Assembly: GCA_035582835.1 (NCBI GenBank)
Contig: JAYKAV010002788.1
Span: 3,274,794 to 3,338,793, forward strand
Direction of reading: 5' to 3'
Length of the DNA stretch: 64,000 nt
From: Phoebastria nigripes
Taxonomy: Eukaryota; Chordata; Aves; Procellariiformes; Diomedeidae
The number at the start of each line of letters is the position of its first letter. Position 1 is the first letter of the stretch. Of the stretch, positions 52,280 through 64,000 are shown piece by piece. The translations under genes were made by a program, and so were the position numbers. The notes below the pieces were generated by a model that saw only the letters and a program-made list of their open reading frames with translations, was not told where the DNA came from and made no database searches.

Positions 52280-54843
52280 AAAAAAACCAAAACCCACAAC
52301 CAGACAGGACTGTGATGTCCAACAAGAGGAATATACTGAACAACAGCTCTGTCCAAAAGAACTTATACTCTAAAAACAAGGCATGCAGGGGGACAAAAGG
52401 AGCTGGTGTGCTGGCAAGGAAATAAAAGATGGGAAAACAAATGTAGCTTGTACCAGATTTGTATGGCGTCTGCAGCCACCTGCCACAATTACCTCTTGCT
52501 ACCTACTTAGCAGATGGTGATTTTCTGTATGCATTATAGCAAAGGTGAGATCTAAAAAAGAGCTTGAATGTTCAGACAGTCATTTCACGGGTTCTCTCAG
52601 TCTTCCCTTACGTGCAGAGAGCAGATTTGGGGAAAGCATGTGGGAAAAGTTCATAAGCAGAAAGCTGAAGTTGGCACTGTTGGTGGAAAAAAAGCAGAAA
52701 CAAACCTGGAACAGCCACGGCAGGACTAAGCTAAAAAAAGTTTTGAAGACAAAAATCAATGAACGTGTATATCAGACAGAGAGAGCGCCAAAGGAGAACG
52801 TTAAAGGAACAGACTGTAACGTGACAGAGATGCCTCTAGCAGAACCATTCTGAGCCATTTTAAGGGGATGGTTTCACTTCAAGAGAAGCAAAGAGCTGAT
52901 ACTGCCATATCATGCTGCAAGAGGACCAGGATTAGACGATAGTTTTGCCAGTGTGTAAAGTGAGAAAATGTGGAGGTACCCAAGGGTACCCGAAGTAGAA
53001 ACCTGTTTCCATTAGAATAATCTTAAAATCCTCAACTGACCTCTATAGGGCCAGGACCTCAGCCTACTGAGATATGCAGAAAGCAGCAAATTTAGACTTC
53101 ATCTGGATCAAAGAAAAAGTCTAAATCAAAAAGAAGGGAACATAGATTTGAATAACAGATGAGGGTGGAAATACCCCTGAAAAACTAGAGGTAACTTCAA
53201 GGGAAAATTAAATTGTAGAAGGCTTTCCACTTTACAATCACAAAAGCGTGATGAGTGACTGGCATTTTTTCCTTTTAAATATGTATTTGCAAGGCGAGCA
53301 GAGACAATTCAGAAAGGCAATTCAGCCTGCACCCTTTATGCTTCTGTACAGCAACAGTGGGAAAAGCAGAATAAACATCCAGCAACCAAAGCCACACTCA
53401 GCACTGCTGTTCACAAATCAGAACACACAGAGGGAGCTGCAAGGACAATTAAATACAATAATTTCATCAACTACATTCAAGTAGAGCATTCTGGGCACAA
53501 GTAATAGAAGAATACTAGATAAAAACTACTCAGGATCTTCTAAGATAAATAACTTCAGAAGTTGCAGAGAGGTAGATTTCATCACCCATTCTTTTCCTGA
53601 CTTATCCTCTCAGGTAATACAGCCAGTAATTCATTACGAAATTTTGGCTTTTTCTGTGGATAAGCTGTAAGCTACCAGATACAGCAGCATTCAACATGAC
53701 AACATCTGTAAGAATCTCTCTCTGCTCTCTGTGGAGAAGACTTATCACATATGAAGAATCAACTTGGCATTTTCCCAAGTTCTCAGAGAGATCAAATCAG
53801 CTCTCAAACTTTTTGGTAAACAGTTTTCTCGATCAATCATAACTTCCAGTTTCAGCTCACTCCACTTTACTACTTCTCCACACACGTTTTGTCCTTTTCC
53901 AGGATAAGTGTTTGGCGCCTCCATTCATTTATTTTTATGTATTTTTTTTATATAGGCATACTTATATGTATGTATACACACACACATATTTTTGCTTTCT
54001 CCCGCTGTCCCACCCTAGCTGACATGTTCCACTCTTCTCCTCNCTCCTTCTGTTTAATGCCACCATGTGAATGTTGCACACAGAGTCTGGTTTGTCATTT
54101 ACTGTCACCTTTTCACAATTAGGGAATCTATCTCCCACTATTTACAAGTAAGCCTTACAAAACCTCATTTAAAGTTGTTACCAGTACAAATAGACTGGTA
54201 ACAAATCCTGGTAACAACTACTTTGCAAAAAATATTCATATTTTACTTTTTTTTTCTTTTTAAAGTCCTTCTTCCAGAAGTAGCTACAACATGACACTTC
54301 AATGACCCAAGACCTTGAAATAAGGTGTTTCCATGTGCAGGTAGAAGGATGTTTAAACATGTTATGTTTTAGCTTAATGGTAGGACATCCGCTATTTTCA
54401 GCAAATAATCCCCAAGGTGAAAAACCCCATCTCATTTCACTACACCATCCAACAATACCTTTCCCCTTACGCTCTTGTTTTGGATTTATTCCAAAATTGG
54501 CTTATTTACGGATTGAGCTGCCAGTAATGGAACAGTTTGTAAGACTGCCTTTTATGTAATTTTTTTTTTTTCTAGTATACGGACCAAAAATCACAATTAA
54601 AAGCACTGTATTATTTCTACTAGNACTTCTTAAAATTACAGATGTAAGGTAACAAAATGCTTAAGTATTTTGATATTTTATTATATTTACTCTATATAAA
54701 TAGCTTGTACTAGTGACAAGTTAGTGACCCAGTATAACAGCTTCCTTCTATATTTTGAAAATTTATTTTCTACATAAGAACTAGAAAGTTACACTGAGAT
54801 ATCTTCTGAGCACACATTATCTATAAAGGAGGAGATTTTGCAC

Positions 54844-54979
54844 CTGAAAGTTTGTGCACTTTTTTTGCCAGCTGTATCAGCTGATATTCAAGACATTTAT
54901 CCTCATCTACATATGCAAGCTCTGAGAAAGAACTGTTAAGCAGTTTCTCTAAGAAACTTAGCAAGAAATCAGGTTTCTT
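54844..54979 (-). other. Exon-like open segment of unknown identity
   Basis: On the minus strand an open frame of about 50 codons runs from CTTGGC near 54995 to a TAG near 54829. It includes FLLSFLEKLLNSSFSELAYV and DEDKCLEYQLIQLAKKVHKL, a helical, protein-like composition. Two acceptors are possible: TTTTTGAAG, giving a start near 54979, or the better TTCTTTCTCAG, giving a start at 54921. The donor, TTTCAG|GTGCAA at 54844/54843, is weak. The shorter version is 78 bases with phase 1 at both ends, so it could act as a frame-preserving cassette. I do not recognise the peptide, and it does not match TSNAX. It may be chance. Confidence 0.2.
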
Positions 54980-56409
54980 CAAAAAGCCAAGTCATTGGAG
55001 CACTCAATCCAAGAGTCAAATGAATGCATAAGGGGTAGGAAAAGATAGAACTATTTAAAAAATTAGTAAAGAATAGAAATTCCTTAATTGCAGGAGTCAG
55101 GTTAGGGTAAACAGAATCTAATTCCACCCGAGATGTACGTGCATGCATGCATAGAAGTTTTAACCCAGAATGACCGATCAAACAAGAGGTGAAAGTCTCC
55201 TCCTAAAATTTTGTTTACTTCATTTCCTCCTTTAAATATCTGTTCACAGTTAAAAAATGGGATAAAATGGGATTTCATGCCTCTCGGTTCTTAAGGTTAG
55301 CAATGCCAATGCTACCTGCCATCTTCCTGAATAAGCTTCTTCTCTCCCTATTTCTTCTCATTTTCCTTCTATCCTTTCATCCTCTTTCTTTCCTCTGTAT
55401 CTTTTTGTTCACAGAGCAGCCTGTGCTGATGGTTAGGACACAAGCAGATAACAGCCTGTGTCCTCTTACCCAGCTCCTCCCTTAAACCGTGCAGCACGAA
55501 TCACAGGCCAATAGCAGCCACTAGAAAGATGGTAGGAAAATATACACAGCAAGTTTCTTCCAGGATCACTATATGAAGGGTGGGGCACATTATTTACAGG
55601 GCGAGTCATGTGAAACTACCCACTTGCAAATTCATTACAAAATCAAAACAGCACAGCCACAGCTCTATCTTATCATCATGTTTAGGCTGGCAAGTTAGGT
55701 TCTCGTTAAAAAAAGAAGAAAACAAACCAAAAAACCAAAACCCACACAACCCCCCCACAACCCAGGAAAAAAAAGGAGTCATATTCTTGTGGAAATCCCA
55801 AACAGAGAAAAACCAAAGTTAAACTGGAGAGCCCTTATTACTAAGCTCTGCAGAATATGGGGAGGATGGTAGACTTAAAGAACCCACTTCTGCAAACATA
55901 TTGATCAATGAAGGGGAGAACTGGTGAAATAAGCAAATAATTAACCAGGTACATCAACTGAAACAAGTACAAGCAATAAATTTAAAAGTATTAATACACA
56001 AATTAAATCATTTTGCTTCAGAGTCAGCATCCTATTAAGATGAAACTGACAATTCACACCTCAGTCTTTTCCATTTAAGTTCTCTGCAGACGTGGCAATG
56101 ATTCCTTAGATTCACAGGTCTCTCTCCACGCACAGTGATAAAAACTTAAGCAATTAAACTAAAACTGAGGCTGTGAAACAATCCAACTGCTTTGTTGATT
56201 GTGAGCATGAAGTCAAAGGTTAATTTTATAATAGTACACTGAAAGAGCATAAAGCCAGCTATCCTCAGAGACAGGCATGCTCTGGACATCCTGTTGTGAA
56301 AATGGCTTAAAAGAGTAATTCCACTCAGGGGTGGATTTTATAAAATGGGACTAACTAACAAATACAAATAAAAGCACTAGAACAAATGTCCATAAAAGCT
56401 TACAAATTT

Positions 56410-56424
56410 GGGGGGGGGGGGGGG
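56410..56424 (+). repeat. Poly-G run (G15)
   Basis: Fifteen consecutive G. It is a simple homopolymer whose length in the assembly may be unreliable. Confidence 0.9.
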
Positions 56425-59400
56425 AATCTGTTTCTATTCACTGAGTAATACTTCAAAAGCTGAGTCATTATGGCAGGTATGGCTATGAGTAGCCTGAATT
56501 TTTAAGGGAACCGGGGAGAGAAAAACCACAGCTAAGTCCACATCCACATANACAAACTGCTCCATTTTATCAATCCAGTTTTGAAATTACTTTAGTAATC
56601 AGTACAAACCCAGATGTGAATATTTGTCAGAAAAACTTATTTTAAATAACCTTGAACTAATTACTAATGGAATATAAATAAAGATATTATATCTAGCAGT
56701 GATTTGTCTAAACTGGTTTACTATTATATCAATAATTAAATTGATGCAAATTTCGAGTATTAAGCCCTGAATGCTTTGTTGATTAGTCAACTGCTACTTG
56801 ACACACCTATGGCCACCAAGAAGTTCTGTTCCCTTCTAGCTGCATGTGTTGAAGTGATGTATTTCAGATACTGAAGTGTCAATATTATTTGCACTTTGTT
56901 TAAAGNTGAATACACACTAACTTCAGGGGAAAGGTAATCCCAAGATTAGTCTGTTTTCCCAATAACTACAGAAACAAATATAGGTTCCCTATTTAATAGG
57001 CACAGGTGCCTGTGAGAGTTTACTGCAGAGAACTGCAAAGAATATTTTAATCTCTCATTGCAGAGAACAGTTTAATCAAGCCTTTTTGTTATTGTCATTA
57101 GAAACGTGTACATATGACAAATGCTAGTTTTTTTGCAGATGACTCATCTTGGATGAGAAATTCACAAGCTTTCATTTTGCTCCTTCTTGAAGACCTGAGG
57201 GATGTACCATGGTTACTTTTGCAACCAAGTTTTTTGTTCTGAAGGGTTTTCTTTTTGTTTATTTCCCCTCCAAAAATGTAGTAATTCTGAAGAGCAGCTG
57301 ATGTTCTACATGAGTTCTTAAAAAACAAACAAAAAACCCCCAAACTATTCCTGCGACAAGTAGTTTTCCTAATCTCTTTGACTACCTCCAATTACCTTGA
57401 TAATTGATATGGAGTTTTAAAAGTCATTCAGTTAGATGGCAAATTTTACACTAACAGCCTTCAAGGCAAGTGTTCAAGATACCAAAGAAAGGAAGTTCTG
57501 ACTCAGCCAGGACGTCCAGTGATCAAAGAAGGAGGAGCACCTAACACAACACAGCTTCTTCAGTTCAAACCCCAGTGACTGTTCTCCTCAAGATGATGTT
57601 GTTTCCATGCAGCAGCCCCAACTCACTAGCACGTCAGAAGTACCAATGGTGGCCATTTATCCTCATAAATATAGATCCGGTGAGATGGTAAAAAAGGTAC
57701 ATCACCACTCACCAACCCCTATTTCTTACCACATGACTGCAAAACAAAAACCTAATCACGATGTGCTATACTAGTAGTTTCCTGGAATGGAGTTCCTCTA
57801 TGACACATTCTCCTGTGTGATTTTAAGCAAACAAAAAGGGTTCACAGATTTTTCTTGGTCTTCTCTCATGTTCCACCTGCACTTGGTTCCTGTTAAGGCT
57901 GGAGAGCTCTGGTGTGTGAATTACTGATATTAACAGCTGCAGGGTCGAAAAAAATTCCTAAGCAGAGAACAAGGTCTCCTCCATTTGCTAGCTATGAAAC
58001 TGAATTAAAAGACAAACAACATCACTAGTTTCAGACTGTCATGTAAATAACTGCAGTATTTGCCATAATAGTACTGCAGGACTTTAGGACAGTTAGGTCT
58101 TAAGTTAGAACTAGGAAAGGACAAACTTTCTTTGGCCCAATCCACAGCACACATCTTTAAAAGACTGTATATAGCTTCTCTAAGGGACTTACACTGCCCT
58201 CAACAGCTCCTGCTGAATTTATGGCTTATGCTGAACTCAATGGCTCATTCAGGGATCAGCTGATAATCAATGCTCACACAGTGCATGCCCTGTTTGGTCA
58301 TGTCTGAATTCACATTCATTTTCCCAGGTTTGTTTTAAGTTTTTGTGTATGGACATACAAATCCTGCAGCAGAAAGTAAAAAGTGAGAGGCTTTGCAGTT
58401 GCTGATTTTTCACTTTCCCTGGAAGAACCTAGAAAAAAGGCGTGAACCAGAAATAATCAAAGAGTAGTAAAATGCAACAAGCTGAAGGTATCAAGTTTCA
58501 AATAAGCAACTTGCAGGGTGAAGAAAATCAGTTTGACAAAGTTTGTTGGCACACTTGGTGATGTGAGAACATCAGAGAAACAGAGAAAGTAACAAAACAG
58601 AGAAACAAAGAAATTAACAAAATTAGTTCTGATAAATATTAGCTTATTCACTGCAAATTCCATTAATTTTCCAGTATAATCAGGAAACTTTGTTTCCATT
58701 TCTGGCATTTTACCTCTCACCCACAACAGCAGAGAGATGAACTTTAATTCTTCAGTTACATCCTGTTCCTGTGTTATTATGTTTTCCCACCATCTTGCAG
58801 AAACCTGATTGCTTCCTTCACGGATAGCTTTCCTTTCAAGTTTTAGGTGTACTCAAGTCTTTTCCTGGGTGAGACATTTACAATTCATGATACCTTCCTC
58901 ATGCAGTAAAAAGCTTTTCCTTTGTATCACCAACCTACGATTAAATATGCCACCTATTTTTATTACAGTTTTTAAACTTTCTTAAGAAGAAAAAAATGTC
59001 CTATTTCTACTGTTCCTGACGTGCAGAATAGTTCTTTACCTTGGTATTATTTCAGAAATACATAGGTGTCTACAAATACAAAGGTAACTAGCACAGCTCG
59101 AGTATGAGACGCTCTTTCCATATTATGAGAGAAAAAGTTAAGAACAAAAAAACAGGTAACACAGAAATCATTACGTGGATAGTTCTTTAGTTTGTGTTCT
59201 AATCCAAATCCTTCATACAATACCAACAAATATTACTTAAATAATCAGTAATCTAAATCTGGCCTGCTTGGATGGACCTCACTCATCTCCACAGCATTTC
59301 TTACAGCATCATGTCTGGTGGTCCTACATACTGCAGTTAAAAAACAGTATTCTAGCACAATTAAAGCATTTCCTTTTCATCCACACAGACTTAACTGACT

Positions 59401-62400
59401 TTGTCCAATCCAATCCAGCAATGCAGTTTGTTGCAGTATGATTACACGCCTAAAGTGACTCTAAATGGCATAAGGCAGGAGACAGAAATAAACTCCATTA
59501 TATCATTCTCTCAGAACACAAATAGTGCCTGCACAAGATAAATTATGTGTTAGACTGCGTCAATGCTGAACTTTTACACAGAATTTCCCACATCATCATC
59601 AGCAGAAGCAGTCACAGAGCAATAGTTTTGACAAGGTGCTGACATTTTACAGCCTCGTCATCTAATCCTATTGAGAGCAAGTGCAGACATGATAAAGAGC
59701 TAATGAGCTTCTCTGTGCACACCACTCCACTCACCACTGCTGCTAGCACAGGCACACAGCAAACAGAAAGGTCAGCCAACAATGCTCTAGTTGCATCTAC
59801 TATCATCACTCTATGCCACACTACTGAAGAAGCCCCAGAAGAATTATTGGCTCCTCATTCCATATTTTGTCTTATGTACGGCTATCAACTGTGAAGATAA
59901 TACCACACCTATACTTGCTCCTAGCAGAATCTAATGACCTTATTGTAAAAACATCAACACGTTTTTCAGTCAAGCTGCCCTACAGAAAATAGTTTAACAC
60001 CTCGGAAGTCTTACAATTCTCTCACACGCCCTTATTGTTAAGGGACAAAAAATTGAGTAAGTCTTCAGATAGCTAGAGATTTCATTTAACAAAATCATGT
60101 TAAAAAGGTACTCCATTCAATCCCACACCTATCAATGCCAACCTATCAAGCAGCTCTTGGTTTCCCTCTGCATTACACAAGTTTTGCATTTATGCAGAGT
60201 AGATTTAGAACATGCTTAGAATAATTCCATAAATCCTAACACATTGCACAGCACCCTCTTTCTTGTCTTTAAGGCTCATACAGGTCTTTTCCTGTACACT
60301 ATTGATATTTTCCTTATTATTTTAGAGTTAAATATATATATAAAAATACCCAAACACACATATATACACATATAAAATCCTAAAAAATTTCTTCCTCCCC
60401 TTCATAAATTCATACAATCTTTTTCAGTCCTTTTCTTGCACAGTGTCTCACAACAATTTTAAAGGAACAGTACACATTTCCTCACAGGATATATAAGGTA
60501 TACACTGAAAAGTGGGGCAAAGGAGCAGGAATTCTATATTACAAATAGTAAAGCTTTAAAAATATCAACAAAGCAGAACATTCTAACATAACAAATGAAG
60601 AGCTCTACATTAAAAAAAGACTTCATTATTTCAGTATCTCTTTGTTTGCTTGTTTAATCATCCCCTGGGACAATCTGTACTGTTAAGAAACGTGTAGAAA
60701 ACAGTCATCAGTTTTTGTTGTTGTTCAATTAGTGCTATACTCAGTGTTTGAGCTCATGCAAGTGTCCTTTGGGGAAACTCCTGCGTGCCATTAGCACTAT
60801 TCTTAATGAGGGAAAGCATGAAACTCCTTTAGTGCTCTGCCAGAATTGTTTTATCTTCAAGTCAAAAGAACAACTGCTTGGAGTAACCCCAAAAAAAGCA
60901 TTTAACAATTACAAGTGGCAAACAATATTCCCAAGCATTATACTCATAGCACTCTTCTATTTATAGGCTAACAGTTATTATACTGAATAAAATATGTATT
61001 AGGCAGCTTTATTATGCAGACAGTCATGATTCCCCAGTTAAGGCTGCTACGATGGTTTCCATTATAAGCCCAGTTTTGATCCCTTTTACTCTTTCTGTAA
61101 GAGGTAGGGTGGGGAACAGGAGGATGTTTCATGTTTGGTTTCAAGACAAAGGAGAATATTTTTAGGAAGTTTGAGGTTAATTGGACATGCTGCTTTTGAG
61201 ATATGGGACATAGGCATTTCTTTATTCTTTTTTGAAGAAAAAATCAGTTTAATGGCAATGTTTTTCTTCATAAAAAGCTTTTTAACTGGTTCTCCAGAAT
61301 ATCTTTAAAATACAAAATCAGAATTGAAAACTAGGTGAAAGGAAGGTCAAGACTTACAGCTCTAGGAAATACATAAAGACAAAAGATGTAGCACTTCTAG
61401 CTACATTTATTTTCAAAAAGGCATGCAAGATTTTTCCACTGAAAAAAAAGCAAAGCAACAATTAAAGAACACTAGACTTAAAAACAAAACTAAAAGCAAC
61501 ATTCTTAACTCTTATCACTGTTTCCCTCCCAATTACAGTTCTTCATAAACAGTGGGGGGCAGGGGGAATAAAGCACTCTCTCTCACAGTTGCTCTTTATC
61601 TAACTGCCCCCTCATTCTTCATGTCTCTAGGTTTTCTATCCCAGCTTCATAATCCTGACATCAAGCATCTTCACATCTCTGACCCCTCCTTGATCCTAGC
61701 TTCAGCACGATCAAGATCTACAAGTCTTTAAGCCTGCATATTCCCTTTTTTGCCATCCCAATGACTAACTGGAGAGCAGAGGATTTAATGAACAAGGTAA
61801 GAGTAAAGCTCTGGCTAAAAGTTTGCATTTCATACTTGTCATACACATGAGCTCATTTAAACAATGCCTAAAAGCATTCCCTGTCTTCTCAGTGACACAC
61901 ATATATTCTAACACACACCCTTACAAAACATGCACAACAGACACCAGCTGGCACAAATTCCCCTCACAGAGGAGCATCATGTAGAAGAGCTAGAATTTAA
62001 GTAGACGCTGTGGATGACCTGCAGAAATGGAATGAAGGCAACTTATTTCAGTTGGATTTTATATACAGTCGTCTTAATGAGGCAAGAACTACCTAATTAC
62101 AGAAATAACGGGGAGATCTCAGGGCCAGGCAGTATTATACAACTGATGAGATTCCACAGACTTGCCACTTACTCATGTCACCTGAAGAGAGGAAAAAGGT
62201 AAAAGTACAGCCATTCCCAGTTCTAACTCCAGAAATGCAGTGGAGGGCTGCATATTTCTACCTTTTAGTTCTGTCCACAATACCACAAAGTTCAGGCATT
62301 TGTTTGAGAGACTGCACACCTGATTGCTGGAAAGATGGACAGCATAGTCTACTTCTCCTCCCCCTTATTATTTAGTGTACTAATACCTCCTTGCTGTCCT

Positions 62401-62494
62401 TTCTTTTTACCTAGAGAGGTCAGTAAGAGTCATTCTCTTAAGTTGACTGTAATAAGAAAACTCTTTAATTCTATGACAATCTCACTCCAAGTCC

Positions 62495-63040
62495 CATGCA
62501 AGCGTTACGGATGTGCTGTTGTATATATAACTGTGTGCAGTTCTGGGCCCCACAATTTAAGAAGGATGTGAAGGTCCTTGAATGCATCCAGAGGCGGGCA
62601 ACAAAGCTGGTGAAAGGGCTGGAAGGAATGTTCTGTGAGGAGCAGCTAAGGACTTTGGGCTTGTCTAGTTTGGAGAGGAGGAGGCTGAGGGGCGACCTCA
62701 TTGCTCTCTACAGCTTCCTGAGGAGGGGACGTGGAGAGGGAGGTGCTGATCTCTTCTCCCTGATATCCAGGGATAAAACGCATGGGAATGGTTCAAAGCT
62801 GCGCCAGAGGAGGTTTAGACTGGTCATTAGGAAGCATTTCTTTACCAAGAGGGTGGTCAAATACTGGAACAGGCTTCCTAGAGAGGTGGTCGATGCCCCA
62901 AGCCTGTCAGTGTTTAAAAGGCATTTGGACAATGCCCTTAATACCATGCTTTAACATTTGGTCAGCCCTGAAGTGGTCAGGCAGTTGGACTAGATGGTCG
63001 TTGTAGGTCGTTTCCAACTGAAACACTCTATTCTATTCTA
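62495..63040 (+). mobile_element. CR1 LINE, 3' end with ATTCT tail
   Basis: The plus strand holds an almost unbroken open frame (62496-62954) for the end of CR1 ORF2. It includes [51 protein letters not shown] and [13 protein letters not shown], and stops shortly after DNALNTML. The CR1 3' UTR follows, with TTGGACTAGATGGTCGTTGTAGG and a short CTATTCTATTCTA microsatellite tail. The open frame indicates a fairly young, 5'-truncated copy. Confidence 0.94.
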
Positions 63041-63914
63041 AAAGCTTTGCAGCTGTGGAGGCATTGAGTCATCACACACATGCAGCAGGCCTCTAACTTC
63101 CTCTACTAGAGGTCTATAGTAATTTGGCCTGCTCTACAATGGACAAATACATCTCAGGCGTTTTAAGAGGCTGAGATTTAAAACACTGGAGAAAAGTTTT
63201 AGAAATGCTGAATTGTTTCTGATAGCATATTTTCAGTTGTTTTCTGAAGAGTTTATTCAGGTCCATTTTGATATTAACAGATATCTTTATGCAAGTCAGA
63301 AATCGATTATGCAGGAGGATCAGTGTAGTTGACTGTGTATGAGTATTTACCAAATACACAAAGCAAACCTGAACAGAAACTTTTTCATTAATGTCTTTAT
63401 TTTCAGGTTGCTATAGCTAGCTTAAGTTTACATATCTTTCATATAAAAAAATCTAACTTTTCAGGTTGGAAAAGATGTATTTTTTAAAAACCAAAACCAG
63501 TAATTTTTTTTTACTCAGAGGAGAGAATCTGGAAGTAGAAACCTAGCATCAGGTTTGCCCACTTGCTTTATAAGACATGGGTACACACAGAAGTTATCAC
63601 GCGGTAAGTTTCCATATGTCTGCTATGTAGGTGTACTCTATTACGTCTGAGATGAATGCAAGCTAATTCCAGGCAAGCTGCCCCTTGGTAAAAATAGAGG
63701 TAGGTATGCCTCTTTGAATTTACCCACACAAAGCCACATACTAAGAAAATAGACAATTCAGGTGAAGCAGCTGATGCAGGGTAACTGGTTACCCCATAAC
63801 AATTTTGCTCACATGGCAAGGCTGATAGCTTGTACCATGAGGTCTCACAAAGATTCATGAGGCAGCAGACCTCAAATGCCGTTGTTCTACAGATAGCATT
63901 ATATGACTTATGGG

Positions 63915-64000
63915 TAAGGATGAGGGGGAAGGCCAACAAGGCAGATATCCTGCTGGGAGTCTGTTATAGGCCACCCAACCAGGATGAAGAGGCCAATGAA
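63915..64000 (+). mobile_element. CR1 LINE, endonuclease-domain fragment (runs off window)
   Basis: The plus strand reads RGKANKADILLGVCYRPPNQ and then DEEANE up to the window's last base. The LLGVCYRPPNQDEE block is characteristic of the ORF2 endonuclease domain of CR1. It is a separate insertion from the 62.5-kb copy, because here the 5' part of ORF2 lies downstream of that copy's 3' tail. The element continues beyond 64000. Confidence 0.88.

Larger units (their letters stand above)
50654..64000 (-). other. TSNAX: TSNAX upstream intron(s), upstream exons not found
   Basis: This is upstream of the penultimate exon on the TSNAX strand. By eye I could not find the exons encoding the N-terminal 123 or so residues (for instance the FQQELDARHDKYERL or LDGVRQKIFQVAQELSG regions). 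They may be in the gap at 51282-52279 or beyond 64000. The rest is AT-rich sequence with CR1 pieces (51.0, 62.5 and 63.9 kb), a G15 run at 56410-56424 and small AT/CA repeats near 53.97 and 60.35 kb. One exon-like open segment at 54844-54979 is listed separately. Confidence 0.6.

Noticed and set aside
50949..52425. Several open frames of 350-476 codons on both strands
   Set aside because: They are made almost wholly of translated N across the assembly gap. Only the CR1 part at 50960-51281 is real.
53970..60380. Short CA/TA-rich simple repeats near 53.97 and 60.35 kb
   Set aside because: Ordinary low-complexity sequence, imperfect and short; not listed as separate features.
1..64000. Search for CRISPR arrays, tRNA or rRNA genes, or phage/plasmid-type systems
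   Set aside because: Nothing of the kind was seen; the window is ordinary vertebrate chromosomal DNA.

Overview
The window is vertebrate nuclear DNA, most likely from a bird. It holds several CR1 LINE copies of avian type, compact intron-exon genes, scattered single-N base calls and one 998-base assembly gap. Both recognisable genes lie on the minus strand, so gene order is read from high to low coordinates. TSNAX (translin-associated factor X, the catalytic partner in the C3PO endoRNase) enters from the right. Its last two coding exons are at 50526-50653 and 48476-48850, with a 3' UTR probably ending near 47.0 kb. About 23 kb further on is a CpG island with the first coding exon of DISC1 (24051-24126), and the large DISC1 exon 2 is at 3310-4298. 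The remaining DISC1 exons lie beyond position 1. This head-to-tail TSNAX-DISC1 order is the same as on human chromosome 1q42.

Layout: 1-3309 is DISC1 intron 2 with a decayed tRNA-like SINE. 3310-4298 is DISC1 exon 2. 4299-24050 is DISC1 intron 1 (19.75 kb), with one CR1 tail near 16 kb and a striking 95-bp inverted repeat just inside its 5' end. 23.7-24.3 kb is the DISC1 CpG-island promoter. 24.3-47.0 kb is intergenic, with three old minus-strand LINE fragments (25.6-26.4, 31.2-32.1 and 39.4-40.2 kb), MIR/L2-like scraps and possible conserved non-coding sequence near 33 kb. 47.0-50.65 kb is the TSNAX 3' end. 50.65-64.0 kb is TSNAX intron or upstream sequence, with CR1 pieces at 51.0, 62.5 and 63.9 kb. 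The gap (51282-52279) begins inside the 51-kb CR1.

The exon calls rest on three independent signals: protein similarity to known TSNAX and DISC1, consensus splice sites, and compatible splice phases (phase 1 for DISC1 exon 1/2, phase 0 for TSNAX exon 5/6). I saw no tRNA or rRNA genes, no CRISPR array and no bacterial-type system. Most long open frames outside the exons look like chance or are repeat-derived. No wholly new biological system is evident. The most unusual items are the near-perfect GC-rich palindrome beside the DISC1 first exon and two unassigned exon-like open segments (58-202 and 54844-54979, both minus strand).
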